A DNA stretch of 64,000 nt, taken from Drosophila persimilis. Taxonomy: Eukaryota; Arthropoda; Insecta; Diptera; Drosophilidae. Both the position numbers and the translations under genes were made by a program. The notes under the pieces were generated by a model. That model had not been told where the DNA came from and did no database searches. It saw nothing but the letters and a program-made list of their open reading frames with translations. How positions within the stretch are numbered: position 1 is the stretch's first letter; each line of letters begins with the position of its first letter. The stretch is from assembly GCF_003286085.1 (NCBI RefSeq), contig NW_020825298.1:15066001-15130000 (forward strand), in the 5' to 3' direction. Shown piece after piece: positions 48,001 through 58,000 of this stretch.

Positions 48001-51000
48001 TTATCCAATTGTGATAATTGATTTCTAGATGTTGGTAGATGGTATATAAGTATCTTTTTAGTACCAGTACTATTCATTTATGGATATATCAAATATAAGA
48101 ACTGGATCTTCTTAACACAAGCAGCTGGAGGAATACGTACATACATACATATATAATGGATTATGTATAATCTATTTTTTATATAGTTTTTTAGAGCTCA
48201 ATATTCGGACTTTCATTTAATAAATATCCTATATCTAGCTGGTAGAAATTATAGCCGGTATACATTATGGATTCTATACTATTCGAATCTGGAAACGTCT
48301 CAATAATGATCAGTAAAGGAATTGACTTCAGTTTCCTTCTAAAAATCCCTTCCTTCGTGATTGTACATCTCCTTTTCTGCTGGCATTTTCAACCAAATTT
48401 ATAGATCTGCCTTTTTATGATTAAAAACTGCACATGGAACATGATTTTCAGTGCAGTGCATGTGCATCCGTGTGTCGATATATGTATTTTTATACGAGTA
48501 TATGCGTTTCCCTCAATTGGTTAATGGGCAATCAATAAATTCCAATTTCTCACAATTTCTGCTGCAATATCTACAAGCGCTGCAGCAGTTTTATCCACAA
48601 TTTATATCGCAGTCATCTCATCTGTTACACAAGTGCTACTACCCCAGGATGAGCCTGTGCCGGTGCCACTGCCACTGCCACTGCCCCTGCCTCCTGGCTG
48701 CGTCAGTGGGGTGTTCGTGTGTGTGTGTCCATTGCCTGGTTATAGCCAAGATTTGCATGCAGCTCGGATACGCAAACGTATCCGTAGGATACCCACACAT
48801 TGAGGCTAAAAATGTGTGCTTGCTTGGGCTTCCTCTTAGCCCACGTTTGTGGATAAGTGGTAGTGGTGGGGGAAGGAGAGTGGAGAGAGAGCATCACGTA
48901 AGCTGCATTTAAGGGCATATACATTACATACGGATACGCTCCATTAATATGTATCCCTTGCATGCCTGCGCACACGCCTACTCCTTATAGAAGTACATGG
49001 CACTAAATTCTTGCCTCCCCCCCCCAGCAGCAGCGAACAGCGCCCAGCATCCACCCACACTCCTCTACTGAGAATCATAGATGCTATACGAGTCTGGAGG
49101 AGCATGTGCAGCCCATATAACCGATTACATGACGAAAGGATCTGTTAAAGGTTTGCCCTCGGCCGTCCTGCCTTAACCTGCCCCTCCTTCCGACACTTTA
49201 AAGGTAAATTTTGATTACGGCGCTCAAGTGCTGCTCTGCAGCTGTCTTGAAATACGAATATTTGTCCTTCCATCCATCCATTCGGAGGAGATGGGCCGGG
49301 GTACGGGGATGTCCTTACGACGAGTCGAGCGGAGCAGTGTAAGGTGATGCCCTGGATAATTGTTAGGTTTCCAAAGTGCAGGTCTCTCCCTCTCCCTGTC
49401 CCTGTCCCTCTCTCTCTCTCTGTCATATCTCCATATTCCGGTGCTGAACAAATATTGTGATTCGGGGCAAGACTTTTGTCTTTTATATTTGATTATTTCG
49501 CATGGTAATAGCTTTAGAATAACGAAGCTAAAAGGTAGTCCTTGAACCTAGCAAAAGGAATGGTAAAACCTTTGCAAAGAAATTGCTTAAATGTCTATAA
49601 ATATTTGCTACATTTTGGTATCTTATTTTGTATGTAAATCTAATAAAGAATACTACAATTGGATGGCACCTCAATTTGTTGGAGATTTTTCAAGTGCATT
49701 TCAATTGAAATATAATAGAAAAAGCTTTTTGCGAAGGGATTCCAGGCAGAGACGCTAAACGCCCCTCTGCCAAGCGACTGAGGGGCATTGCCGCATGACG
49801 CGTGAGGCGTTTGATCGTATTTTTGTTATATTTAACATGAGAGTAGGCTTTCGGCATAGTTTTATAAGAGGAAATACTTCTCTGTAGTGGTTTCCTAGAT
49901 ATCATTTATAGAAGACATTCGTGTATTACTTTTGGAGAGGTTTAGAGACCTACAAGATAGGTATTTGTTACTTCATTCCGAGTCTGTGGCCATTGCCTGG
50001 TTCATTTTGTCTGACGAGGCCAAAGTTTAAATGCTTTTTTCTAGCCTCAAAAGAAAGCTTCCTCTTCAGTAAAAGATCTGCAGTGCCACATCTAGGAAGA
50101 GTAGTTGTTACCTATTTCTTTTAGGCTGTTATCTACCTACGAGTACTACGAGGTACTACTACGTTTATAGTGTAAATTGTTAAGTAGAAAATAGCACATA
50201 AAATGCTTCAAATGATTCTAAATTGCATCAATCATTAAAATTCCCAACTGGTGTCCTAATACTCCATTACTTGATTAATTACTCGATTATTCTGTTACTA
50301 AAAAGTAGTAAAATGTTTTTCAAAAAACACTTTAAAACCAATCTTCATCCTTCTGCCAGTTCGGAAGGAGTCCTCTGAGTCTCAGGTGCTTCACTCGCAA
50401 ACTCAGCTGCTGGCCCTTACAATACTTCTCCATTCGGTTAATGTACTTTGCCACTTTGGTAGTGTACGGTTACAGGGCCATAAACAAAGCTGCAGGATTA
50501 TCCAGCACCCCAAGTGGGCCTTGGCTCTTGGCTCAGCTGCTACCTAAACCAAATGACACGTGTTAAGCATTGCCTCTGACCTGCGGATGATGATACTCCT
50601 CCGAATCGCACTGTCTGCCTGTAGCCTCCTCTATCCTGTGGCCCTGTGCCTTTGCCCATAAACGTTGCTATCGAAATAATATTTCGAAACGATATTGGGC
50701 AAGCGATAAGCATAATTGCAGCAATAAAAGTTTTCAACTTTTATACGACATGCTGCTGCTGGTGCTTGCTACTGCTGCTGCATGAAAAAAACTCGTCCGT
50801 GCAGGGCGTATCAGGCGGAAAGGCATGTCAGACAAGCGCACGCTTACGCGCAATTGGCAGGGCTAGGAGCTGAACGTTGCATGCACGGAAGAGGGGCACG
50901 CATACAGGAGTACATGCCCCCAACCGCCATGCACCATGTTCCCCCACACAAAGACTCCAAAGCGCATTCAAACGAACGCATAACAATGCAAACTTTATGC

Positions 51001-53233
51001 GTTGTTTGCGGGGCAGACGCAAAGCGGAACACACAAGAAGGAAAGAATAGTTTTGTGGTAGAGAATGAATGGATACCCTGGAAAGTACATGCTTTCTATG
51101 AAAGATCATACGATTTGTATTACAAATGAAACTGCTAAGTTGTAGTGGACTTTGCTTTGGATTATCTTCAGAATCAGAAATGAAATACTTCATACAAAAG
51201 ATCAGTCCTTCGAACATTCCCTGCTTTGGGAACTATTTGGTTGGTATTTGGAACCGAATTCAGTTATTTTAGGCTGAGTAGAGATATATACCAATAGATG
51301 TTTTATGTATGATGGGTTTATTTGCAGGAATAGAAAATGTTTTTCCATCAAAAATTAGACTTTCGAACGACGGTATTTGTAAGAACAATACGATATAGTG
51401 TGTATGATATAGGAAATTGATGTAGAAGGTTGTATAAGTAAATTAAGGAGAGACTGATTCGATTCTTTCCGCACAAATACTTATTTTTCGCCTGACAACG
51501 ATGGAAGCTACTTCTATGATAACTTAGCTCGATCTTTAATGGTTAGAACTATACCATTTCTGTAGAAAAAGAACAGTAATTTGGCATAGAAAGAGGTAGA
51601 ATACTGACTAACTGAAAACCAAGGCAAATTCCAATCAGGAACGAGTGAGTATATTTCTTATAGTTTCGAAAATGTGGTCTCTCCTTCATCTAATGTCCAA
51701 GATCTGCTAAAAATCATTGTATTAATTTGTAGGGCATGGAAAAGTGCGACTGGCAGCTACCTTCCAAGGGTATGAAAAAAGTGTGGAAAAGGCAGCGACT
51801 GGCAGCTGCCTGTCGACCGAAGGAAGAAGGGAGGTTCATCCTCTCCTCCCCTCCCTGGCACACTGCCACGTCACATACATCAGAGACGAGACTTTACCCG
51901 CAGCTGCGTATGCAACGATTTCCAGAGCATTGCATTTACCTTTGATTCTATCTAGCTACTTGTTATTCCGCTTTCTTCCTTTTTTACTTTCTTTTTATGC
52001 CCTTTTCTTCCTTTACTTTCGCCCCCCGTTTCCAGCCCTTTCTTCCAACCATTTCTGGTCGGGTATTGAGGATTTTCCGCTGCTCAACAATTGTTATTGA
52101 AATTGTTTTGGCCATTTTTTGGCCAGCCATAAAATTTTGTTTGCCAAGCGGATGGATACTTACTTGTGCCACCAAAAGAGAAATCGCCTAAGGGTGGAGA
52201 GGAAAGCGCAAAGAAAAGAGAGGGGAAAAGAGAGAGAACATATTCGAAAGGGTTTAGTACCGTTCCGCACAAAGAAAATAAAAATTGCATCTACAGAAAG
52301 TCTAGAAATCTAGAATCTCAAAATAAAATTGCTTGAAAATCCTTTTTTTTGTGTGGCAGCAGCAGCATAAAGAGACAAAGACAAAGACAGTCGGCAGTTA
52401 GTTAAATGATCGTTTTTAAAGGAATAATCTCTCTGATTGTTCGATACTCACTTGTCTCACCGGTGGTACAGGTCGCTGGGGCCGAGGGCGGACCCCGTCC
52501 AATATTGTTCACGGCTATCACATAGAACTCGTACTCCGTATAGGGACTCAGAGCACGCACCACATAGTACATTGTGATGATGCCACTGATCTCGCTGAAG
52601 GCCTGATTGGCATTCTTCGGCTTGTATTGGATCACATAGTATTGCAGGTCCTCGGGACCCTTGTACGACCACTCCAGACGCACCGAAGTGGCGGTCACCT
52701 CAGAGATCTGCACATCGGTGGGGGCTGTAGGAAGGGCTGTAGATACACGAAACATTAGATACATTTGCCTTCAAAAGATACTCCTACTTACATTGCACTT
52801 TAACCACCGAAACGGAATCGATATTCCCCAAAGTGGAGGCCGCAATGCAAGTGTAGTTGGCGCTCTCTTGAATGTTGATCAACTGCAGGACATTCCTACC
52901 AATTGGCATCTCGTTCTCCGGTGTTAGATCAAGGGCACCTAAAGGATGTATAGGATATTAGATCATCATTTCTATATAGAATTGTATGGGACTTGCCCTT
53001 CATCCACTTGACATGCGGCATTGGGGATCCTACAGCAATGCAGGATAGATTTAGGTTTGCTCCCAGCATCACCTCACTGATGGCCTCTGGCGGGCGCGAA
53101 AAGGTGGGTGGCACACGACGTACTTTCACATACAAATTGGTGGCCTTCGAGTGCTCGGTACCCACGGAATTCTCGGCCACACATTCGTATTTGCCTTGGT
53201 CCTCTTCGCGGCTATTTTCGATTTGCAAGAAAC
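29999..53233 (-). CDS. Lar: Lar receptor protein tyrosine phosphatase (13 coding exons, 5' part outside window)
   Basis: The thirteen exons, 5' to 3' from 53233 down to 29999, join in one frame of 1838 codons plus stop. The D. melanogaster protein is about 2029 residues, so roughly 190 N-terminal residues (signal peptide, Ig1, most of Ig2) lie to the right of the window. Order seen: end of Ig2, Ig3, nine fibronectin III domains, one membrane segment (32083-32154), then two cytoplasmic phosphatase domains. D1 has WPD (31375-31383) and HCSAGVGR (catalytic Cys codon 31279-31281), so it should be active. D2 keeps the Cys (30278-30280) but has WPE instead of WPD (30380-30388), as known for LAR-type D2 domains, which are mainly regulatory. 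From the literature, Lar acts at the surface of neurons, photoreceptors and follicle cells in axon guidance, synapse growth and planar polarity, binds the heparan sulfate proteoglycans Syndecan and Dally-like, and works with Liprin-alpha, Trio, Abl and Ena. scw is nested in its upstream intron. Confidence 0.97.
30140..30445 (-). CDS. Lar: Lar exon: D2 phosphatase core
   Basis: 102 codons, phase 0 at both ends (acceptor TTTTCAG, donor GTGAGA). It holds the WPE loop at 30380-30388 and the [10 protein letters not shown] signature with the D2 cysteine at 30278-30280. The Asp to Glu change in the WPD loop explains why D2 has little activity in this family. Confidence 0.96.
30515..30625 (-). CDS. 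Lar: Lar exon: D2, 37 codons
   Basis: Phase 0 at both ends, acceptor CTGTAG and donor GTGAGT. It begins [12 protein letters not shown] and ends YKLREFK, matching the D2 strand region of LAR phosphatases. Confidence 0.96.
30685..34026 (-). CDS. Lar: Lar large exon: FN3-5 end to D2 start, with transmembrane segment
   Basis: A single 3,342-base exon (1114 codons) from acceptor TTTTAG to donor GTAAGT, phase 0 at both ends. In order: second half of FN3-5, FN3-6 (starts near 33867), FN3-7 (near 33570), FN3-8 (near 33273), FN3-9 (near 32982), a 170-residue membrane-proximal region, the membrane helix ([19 protein letters not shown], 32083-32154) with a KRRRQ stop-transfer end, D1 (about 31878-31096), and the first third of D2. 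D1 has the KNRY loop, WPDHG and [10 protein letters not shown], all intact. The long plus-strand open frame at 31357-32715 is its antisense shadow. Confidence 0.98.
34078..34217 (-). CDS. Lar: Lar exon: FN3-5, first half
   Basis: Acceptor ATACAG ends just before 34217; donor GTAAGT starts at 34077. It begins with two bases that complete a Val codon with the G that ends the previous exon (RTQED then VPGDPQD), and ends HAQELRDE. A 51-base intron separates it from the large exon. Confidence 0.96.
34218..41106 (-). other. Lar intron, 6.9 kb
   Basis: AT-rich, with no coding frame. It holds a GTGGAT hexamer run (39550-39587), many poly-A/T tracts, repeated TTCAAAAA strings (34816-35510), and several copies of a TGCTTAG motif between 37.9 and 40.9 kb. 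Confidence 0.7.
39550..39587. repeat. GTGGAT hexamer microsatellite
   Basis: About six imperfect units, in a Lar intron. Confidence 0.85.
41107..41403 (-). CDS. Lar: Lar exon: FN3-4
   Basis: A whole fibronectin III domain in one exon: VPGAPPRNI start, a SWLPPP strand, [17 protein letters not shown] loop and a PIILRTQED end. The acceptor is AATTAG and the donor GTATGT at 41106. A stronger-looking donor GTAAGT lies 32 bases further (exon end 41075). Using that one would add [11 protein letters not shown] but shift the frame of the next known exon. Confidence 0.95.
41404..44216 (-). other. Lar intron, 2.8 kb
   Basis: AT-rich with TA-rich microsatellite-like sequence (43540-44060) and a poly-T tract near 42800. 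I see no gene in it. Confidence 0.7.
44217..44353 (-). CDS. Lar: Lar exon: FN3-3, second half
   Basis: Acceptor CTTGTAG, donor GTAAGT. It begins [20 protein letters not shown] and ends PIPVRTKQY plus one base of the next Val codon. A 61-base intron splits this FN3 domain in two. Confidence 0.95.
44415..44565 (-). CDS. Lar: Lar exon: FN3-3, first half
   Basis: Acceptor ACAAAAG, donor GTGAGT. It encodes [18 protein letters not shown] through [11 protein letters not shown], with the core Trp of the domain. The phase (2 in, 2 out) fits both neighbours. Confidence 0.95.
44566..45625 (-). other. Lar intron, 1.06 kb
   Basis: Non-coding, with a GA run (45311-45327) and a GT run (45457-45470). Confidence 0.7.
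45626..45818 (-). CDS. Lar: Lar exon: FN3-2, second half
   Basis: Acceptor TTAACAG, donor GTAAGA. It begins [17 protein letters not shown] and ends [10 protein letters not shown] plus one base, matching the strands C to G of the second FN3 domain. Confidence 0.95.
45819..46480 (-). other. Lar intron, 0.66 kb
   Basis: It contains three imperfect copies of a GGAAAGG-TTCGGATTTG block (46087-46113, 46179-46200, 46205-46232) and an AAATTC-type run near 45890. No coding sequence is seen. Confidence 0.7.
46481..46581 (-). CDS. Lar: Lar exon: FN3-2, first half
   Basis: Acceptor ATTTTCAG, donor GTAAGT. It encodes [19 protein letters not shown], then [13 protein letters not shown]. It joins the preceding exon through a Lys codon (A|AA). 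Confidence 0.94.
46582..52451 (-). other. Lar intron, 5.9 kb
   Basis: No gene is seen. It has a CT run at 49383-49422, a short GT run near 48719, and AT-rich tracts. Open frames in this interval have no recognisable motif. Confidence 0.7.
52452..52736 (-). CDS. Lar: Lar exon: FN3-1
   Basis: A complete first fibronectin III domain: [19 protein letters not shown] through [11 protein letters not shown]. The acceptor is ATCTACAG; a second CTACAG lies 9 bases inside the exon and could serve as an alternative in-frame acceptor. The donor is GTGAGT at 52451. Confidence 0.95.
52792..52938 (-). CDS. Lar: Lar exon: Ig3, second half
   Basis: Acceptor TCCTTTAG, donor GTAAGT. It encodes [19 protein letters not shown] and [11 protein letters not shown] with the second Ig3 cysteine, ending VVKVQ. 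The upstream intron has a GC donor. Confidence 0.93.
52997..53233 (-). CDS. Lar: Lar exon: end of Ig2 and start of Ig3
   Basis: Acceptor TTGTTTCAG. It begins [20 protein letters not shown] (second cysteine of Ig2), then crosses to Ig3 ([36 protein letters not shown]). The exon ends AAGG and the intron starts GCAAGT. It is the most upstream Lar exon in the window; two bases of phase show that coding sequence precedes it. Confidence 0.95.
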
Positions 53234-53511
53234 CTGAAACAAAAAGATGAACAGAGATTCGTTAGATGGGTTATAGAAGGGTTTTTGGAGATTATTATAT
53301 TGTCTGTCCTTAGAAATGTTACCTGTTCTCAAAGAACACATATCCTAAGCCTCAACCAATTGGTATCCCAAAGGAAGATACATTTTAAAGCCTTTATTAA
53401 CCCTTTCCGCTACCTGTTCCGAAGAGTATTTCCTACCTAAATCACCTTTAAAAGTCCTCGTTCTTCCATCACAGAACTCACTCTCTACCGATCACTCTGA
53501 CAGTAAACATC
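53234..53511. other. Gap between the Lar exon and scw; scw promoter region
   Basis: 278 bases that must hold both the 3' end of the Lar upstream intron and the scw core promoter. A TTTAAAAG box near 53447 is a weak TATA candidate. CAGGTAG-family sites lie at 53319-53325, 53410-53416 and 53433-53439. Confidence 0.5.
53319..53439 (-). promoter_or_regulatory. Cluster of CAGGTAG-family (TAGteam) sites upstream of scw
   Basis: On the minus strand CAGGTAA is at 53319-53325, CAGGTAG at 53410-53416 and TAGGTAG at 53433-53439, all within 200 bases of the scw ATG. These are known Zelda-type sites in Drosophila. scw is known to be transcribed in the early blastoderm, which fits. Confidence 0.6.
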
Positions 53512-54714
53512 ATGTTTATTCCATTCCTAATACTAGCCCTCGCCAGCTGCGTGATGAGCAGCACCTACATAGACATCAACCATCACATGGAGACGCCGCC
53601 CATCTATGACACTCGTCCTCTGAGCGAACAAATGGAGATGATTGATCTTTTGGATTTGGGCGATCGTCCTCGACGTCAGGCACAACCGAATCTCCACAAT
53701 TCAGCCTCCAAATTTCTGCTGGAAGTCTACAACGAAATCAACGAGGGACAAGAACCCGAAGAGGTGCTCCATCAGCGGCACAAGCGATCCCTGGATGATG
53801 ACATACTGATATCCAATGAGGATCGCCAGGAGATTGCCAGCTGCAACAGCATTCTAACATTTTCGAGTCGTGTGAAGCCAGAGGATCATTCTAATGACTT
53901 GGACCTCCATATAACCTTCAATACGAATGATGTGCCAGCGGATCTGACACTCGTTCAGGCCATGCTAAGGGTCTACAAGCAGGAGAGTCTAGTGGACAGG
54001 AGAGACAACGTGACGGTGTCTGTTTACAGGAGACTCGACAATCGACCGGATTACTCCTACCAGATTCTGGGTTCCGTAAGCACCACAACCAGCCATAAAG
54101 GATGGTTGGAGTTCAATTTGACTCCCACTCTGAGAACCTGGCTACTCGGAAGAAGCCTCCAGCAGCGTCACGAGCTCCGCTTCTCCATTGGCTATTCTCA
54201 TCTGAGCACCTTTGCTGCCGGCTTGGTGCCCCCTGCGGCCAGTCGCTCCAGCCAGGAGCCCTTCATCGTGGGATACTTCAATGGACCCGAACTCCTTGTC
54301 AAAATACAGAAACTCCGCTTCAAGCGGGATCTGCAGAAGCGCAGGGCCAACAGCCCGCCCCAACGTCCCCCGCCACCGCCCATGGACCTGTACAAGCCAC
54401 CACAATCCTGCGAGCGTCTGAATTTCACTGTGGACTTCAAGGAGCTTCAGATGCACAACTGGGTGATTGCCCCAAAGAAATTCGAGGCATACTTCTGCGG
54501 CGGTGGCTGCAATTTCCCGCTGGGCACCAAAATGAATGCCACCAATCATGCCATCGTCCAGACCCTGATGCATCTGAAGCAGCCGCATCTGCCCAAGCCC
54601 TGCTGTGTGCCCACTGTCCTGGGATCGATTACCATACTGAGATATCTCAGTGAGGACATAATTGATCTGACCAAATACCAGAAATCCGTGGCCAAAGAGT
54701 GTGGCTGTCACTAG
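53512..54714 (+). CDS. scw: Screw (Scw), BMP/TGF-beta family ligand
   Basis: Single-exon gene of 400 residues, the length I recall for D. melanogaster Screw. Residues 1-17 are a signal peptide. The prodomain has proprotein-convertase-type basic sites at 52-55 (RPRR), 89-92 (RHKR), 269-272 (RFKR) and 275-278. The mature cystine-knot domain has seven cysteines at 300, 329, 333, 364, 365, 397 and 399 and ends KECGCH. N-glycosylation sequons are at 166, 202, 304 and 342. Screw is secreted, forms heterodimers with Dpp, signals through Sax/Tkv and Punt to Mad, and is carried dorsally by Sog/Tsg to pattern the dorsal embryo. The sequence fits Scw better than Gbb because Lar and scw share cytological region 38A in D. 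melanogaster, as I recall. It lies antisense in a Lar intron. I chose the ATG at 53512, the first before the signal peptide. Confidence 0.95.
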   Translation: MFIPFLILALASCVMSSTYIDINHHMETPPIYDTRPLSEQMEMIDLLDLGDRPRRQAQPNLHNSASKFLLEVYNEINEGQEPEEVLHQRHKRSLDDDILISNEDRQEIASCNSILTFSSRVKPEDHSNDLDLHITFNTNDVPADLTLVQAMLRVYKQESLVDRRDNVTVSVYRRLDNRPDYSYQILGSVSTTTSHKGWLEFNLTPTLRTWLLGRSLQQRHELRFSIGYSHLSTFAAGLVPPAASRSSQEPFIVGYFNGPELLVKIQKLRFKRDLQKRRANSPPQRPPPPPMDLYKPPQSCERLNFTVDFKELQMHNWVIAPKKFEAYFCGGGCNFPLGTKMNATNHAIVQTLMHLKQPHLPKPCCVPTVLGSITILRYLSEDIIDLTKYQKSVAKECGCH

Positions 54715-55065
54715 GATTGCGGGGGCACTTTTATGTAAGATAATTTTAAGCTATGTTTTAATGTAAATATCTCTATAAATTGGTTTAAGAAATCTTTGCA
54801 ATTTTCTATCAAATCAGTTCGTTTATGGTGGAGAATTTCTTGTACATTTTTGGAGTAGTTCCTTTACAAATTCTTCATGGAACGTTTTCATTAGCCACAG
54901 TTCTAGACATCGATTTCTTATTTACCTTTCCGCTATACATTTTTCCTCTATACCTTTTATGTGTGCATGTTACGACCTTTGGGGTCGTACGAAGCATCGG
55001 TTTAAGGGTTTGTTGGGGGTAGTCATAAGATCTTAGATTTATCAATAAATTTGAAAGTCAAATGA
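54715..55065 (+). other. 3' UTR of scw with a candidate poly(A) signal
   Basis: AT-rich sequence after the stop. The first clear AATAAA is at 55044-55049. A shorter UTR using a variant signal near 54765 is possible. Confidence 0.45.
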
Positions 55066-58000
55066 TGTTTGTTTATCTCCACACATCACTTTAATAGTCG
55101 AGGGCCCCGCACATTATCCTCATTGCCTCATAAAAACTCTGCCCGATTCACCTTGCTTTTCCATTTCCAGATCCCACTCCGGGGAGTTCCTCCGCTGTGT
55201 GGCGGCGAAGCAACACATGGAAAATTAACACTTTTTATATGATTTTAAAGACCGTATAAATTTTACGACACTCTTCCACACACACACAAAAAGAGCACTG
55301 CAATCTCTTCGAAAAGTAAGACACCAGAGGGGCAGGAAGGCAGGCAGGCACACGCATCTATTAAATATTGGGGATATTCGCTTTTCCGCTTTTCCGGGGT
55401 ATTACGCTAATGTGAATGACACACACATGTCAGGGGAGCGGAGGAGCAGCGGCCTTGTGTGTGGCTTAGGCAGCAGAAGAGTAGGCCTTCGACGGCAGGG
55501 GAAACCCATAAACTTCCTTCACTTTGGCATTATATTTATATGACTAATAAACAATGATATACGACAGGGGGAGAGCCCCGCACATGAAATTTACGCAAAT
55601 ACAATCAACAATCCACTCGCCATTCGCCACTCTCTCCAGCAGTTAATCTATTCAGAAGCTTTTAAATCAACATTTACGCATACAATTTTTCGTGGCACAC
55701 AATTTGTTTAATAGCCCGCTGGCCATTTGGTACTGATTTTTTTTCCGTGAGTGGGTATATCAAAAGGAATAAAATTATGGCATTTGATTGCGCTTTCTAA
55801 TTAGACTTTGATTATTATTTCAAAAGGCTAATGCCTGAGGAAATAATAAAAGATAGGGAACCAAAAGAGAAGGGTATTTCAGCGACCAAATATTTAGATA
55901 CGGTTGCAGATCCATTGCCATGGGATATAGCCATCCAAAAGGAATTACAGTGTAAATTGCAGTATTTTGTGAATATCTACAAAACCTATAACAATTTTTC
56001 CTCCAGTACCTGTCTGATAGTCGATTGTTCCCTCTCTTCCAATGGAGCTTAGCAGAAGAGAGCACCATGATCTTTCTTTCCATTTTCTCTGCCAAAGATA
56101 TCTTTAAAATCATGGAACCACACTTCATAGAGTATCAAAATGATTTGTTTGACTTGACTTTCAGCTAATGCCATCATTTATTTAACAAAATCTATACCAT
56201 ACGCGTATTTTCTGCCACAAAAATTTGAGGTGAGAATTTTGAATGAAACTAGAGTGAATTTTCCGCATTTTCCACACACACTCTGTCGCTCTTTCTCACT
56301 CTCTCTCTCTCTCTCTCTTGCTCTGTGTGTTCAAAATTAATCTTGTTGAGTTCGATATTCAATTTTCCCTCTCATACGATTAATCAGGAACCTCAATTTA
56401 ATATTCACATGCAAATATTTATGCGATATATGCGAATATGGGGGTGGTGTGTGTGTGTGTGTGCATAGGTAAGCGCAAATTTAAAATCTGCATGAAATAT
56501 GACAATTAATTTGTGGAAAAATATGTAGACTTTTTCATACATATGCAATATTATCGTTTAATTATTTATTGCTGACATTTTGTACGTTACATGTAGGCCA
56601 GGAAAATTGATCTGGATTAAATGAAGTGAAGAGCTTAAATTACAGAATTTTTTTTTGGTTTTACCTTAATCGTGGATAGTTTTCAATGGTTGATGAAAGA
56701 GTATTGAAGGGATATGCCTTAGAATGAAGGGAAATGAATAGTTGTATGTGTAAAGCCTCCAATGTCCCATCCCTTAGCCCAAAAATTATTATAAAAATTC
56801 CAATCTATTTATAATATTATTGACTCTCGTTCATGCGTAAATTTTCTCTTATTTGGCATGCCTGTCTGTTTAAATTAAAGCAATTCAAAACATCATTCCC
56901 GAGTAATAAAATAAATAAAATATTCACGAAATGTGTCACCCTTCTACGCGAATAATATTGTATTATTGGAATGGGGAGTAGCTGCTAATACATATGTATA
57001 AAAGTGTCAAGTAAATAGCTCTGTAAAATGTTGCTGCATCGAGCAAAAAAATGTGGATTTACGTATATAAATAAGCCATGACAATAACCAGATACAACAA
57101 TAGACCCTGGCTACAGTTGAGTGAATCATTTTAATGACTCGTGTTCTTGCGGCGCCAATAAAACAGATAGAAACCAGGGGCTGCTTCCACAAGAGGAGAT
57201 GCCTAAAGGAGTAAGAGTTTTCCTGTGGAAACAGAGGAATTTATTCACTTGAAAACTATTTTATTGGCTTCTGTTGGTTTATCCTTTATTTGGGAATATG
57301 AATTTTCATAAATAATTAATTAAAAAAATATACGAAAAGTTATACAAATTTCTATAGCTTCTGTAGCTGAAAACGAACTATTTTATGTGTGGCATCACTG
57401 TCTGGAGGATCAGCTAAAAGTCGGACAAATGTGTTACTTAATTTAATCAAATATTTAAGTACTTTCATTCTGTTCAAATCGAAATCCCTTTAGAAAATCA
57501 AGGCCCTACGTCCATGTCTATCCATTTATCAAAAGAGAAAAAAGTCAACCTGTATGCTAAATGTTGCAAAATCGCTTTGCCGCACACCTAGAGCCATATT
57601 TTTTTACGAGTATGTATATTTTTATTTACCTTTGCTTTCCCTTTTCATGGTAAAAAGTAAAAGAGCATGCAAGAAAAACAAGAGAAGGGCTTGATGACAA
57701 TAATACCCTTTGCAGATCGATCGTTTCTATTGGATCTCTGAATCACAGAGTCTGAGTATCTCGGCTTTAGCTCTCTCCCAGTGTGGCTTAGCAGCCAAGG
57801 GAGAGAATGAACTCAGAGACTGTGGCACCATCTTTCTCTCTCCCCCACGCCTCGCTGCCGTTGAATAATATGGGATTCCCTTTTCTGCTTTGCAAACATC
57901 TCTTCTCTAATCATAATACCCCCTGGCAGGGTACACAACACAACAACGAAACTACTACGAAAATTATGTATGCTGTAGGTAGATTGCTGCGGGGTTTTTT

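Noticed and set aside
54102..54711. 183- and 189-codon frames overlapping scw in other frames
   Set aside because: Shadow frames of scw; the scw frame alone has a signal peptide and the BMP cysteine pattern.
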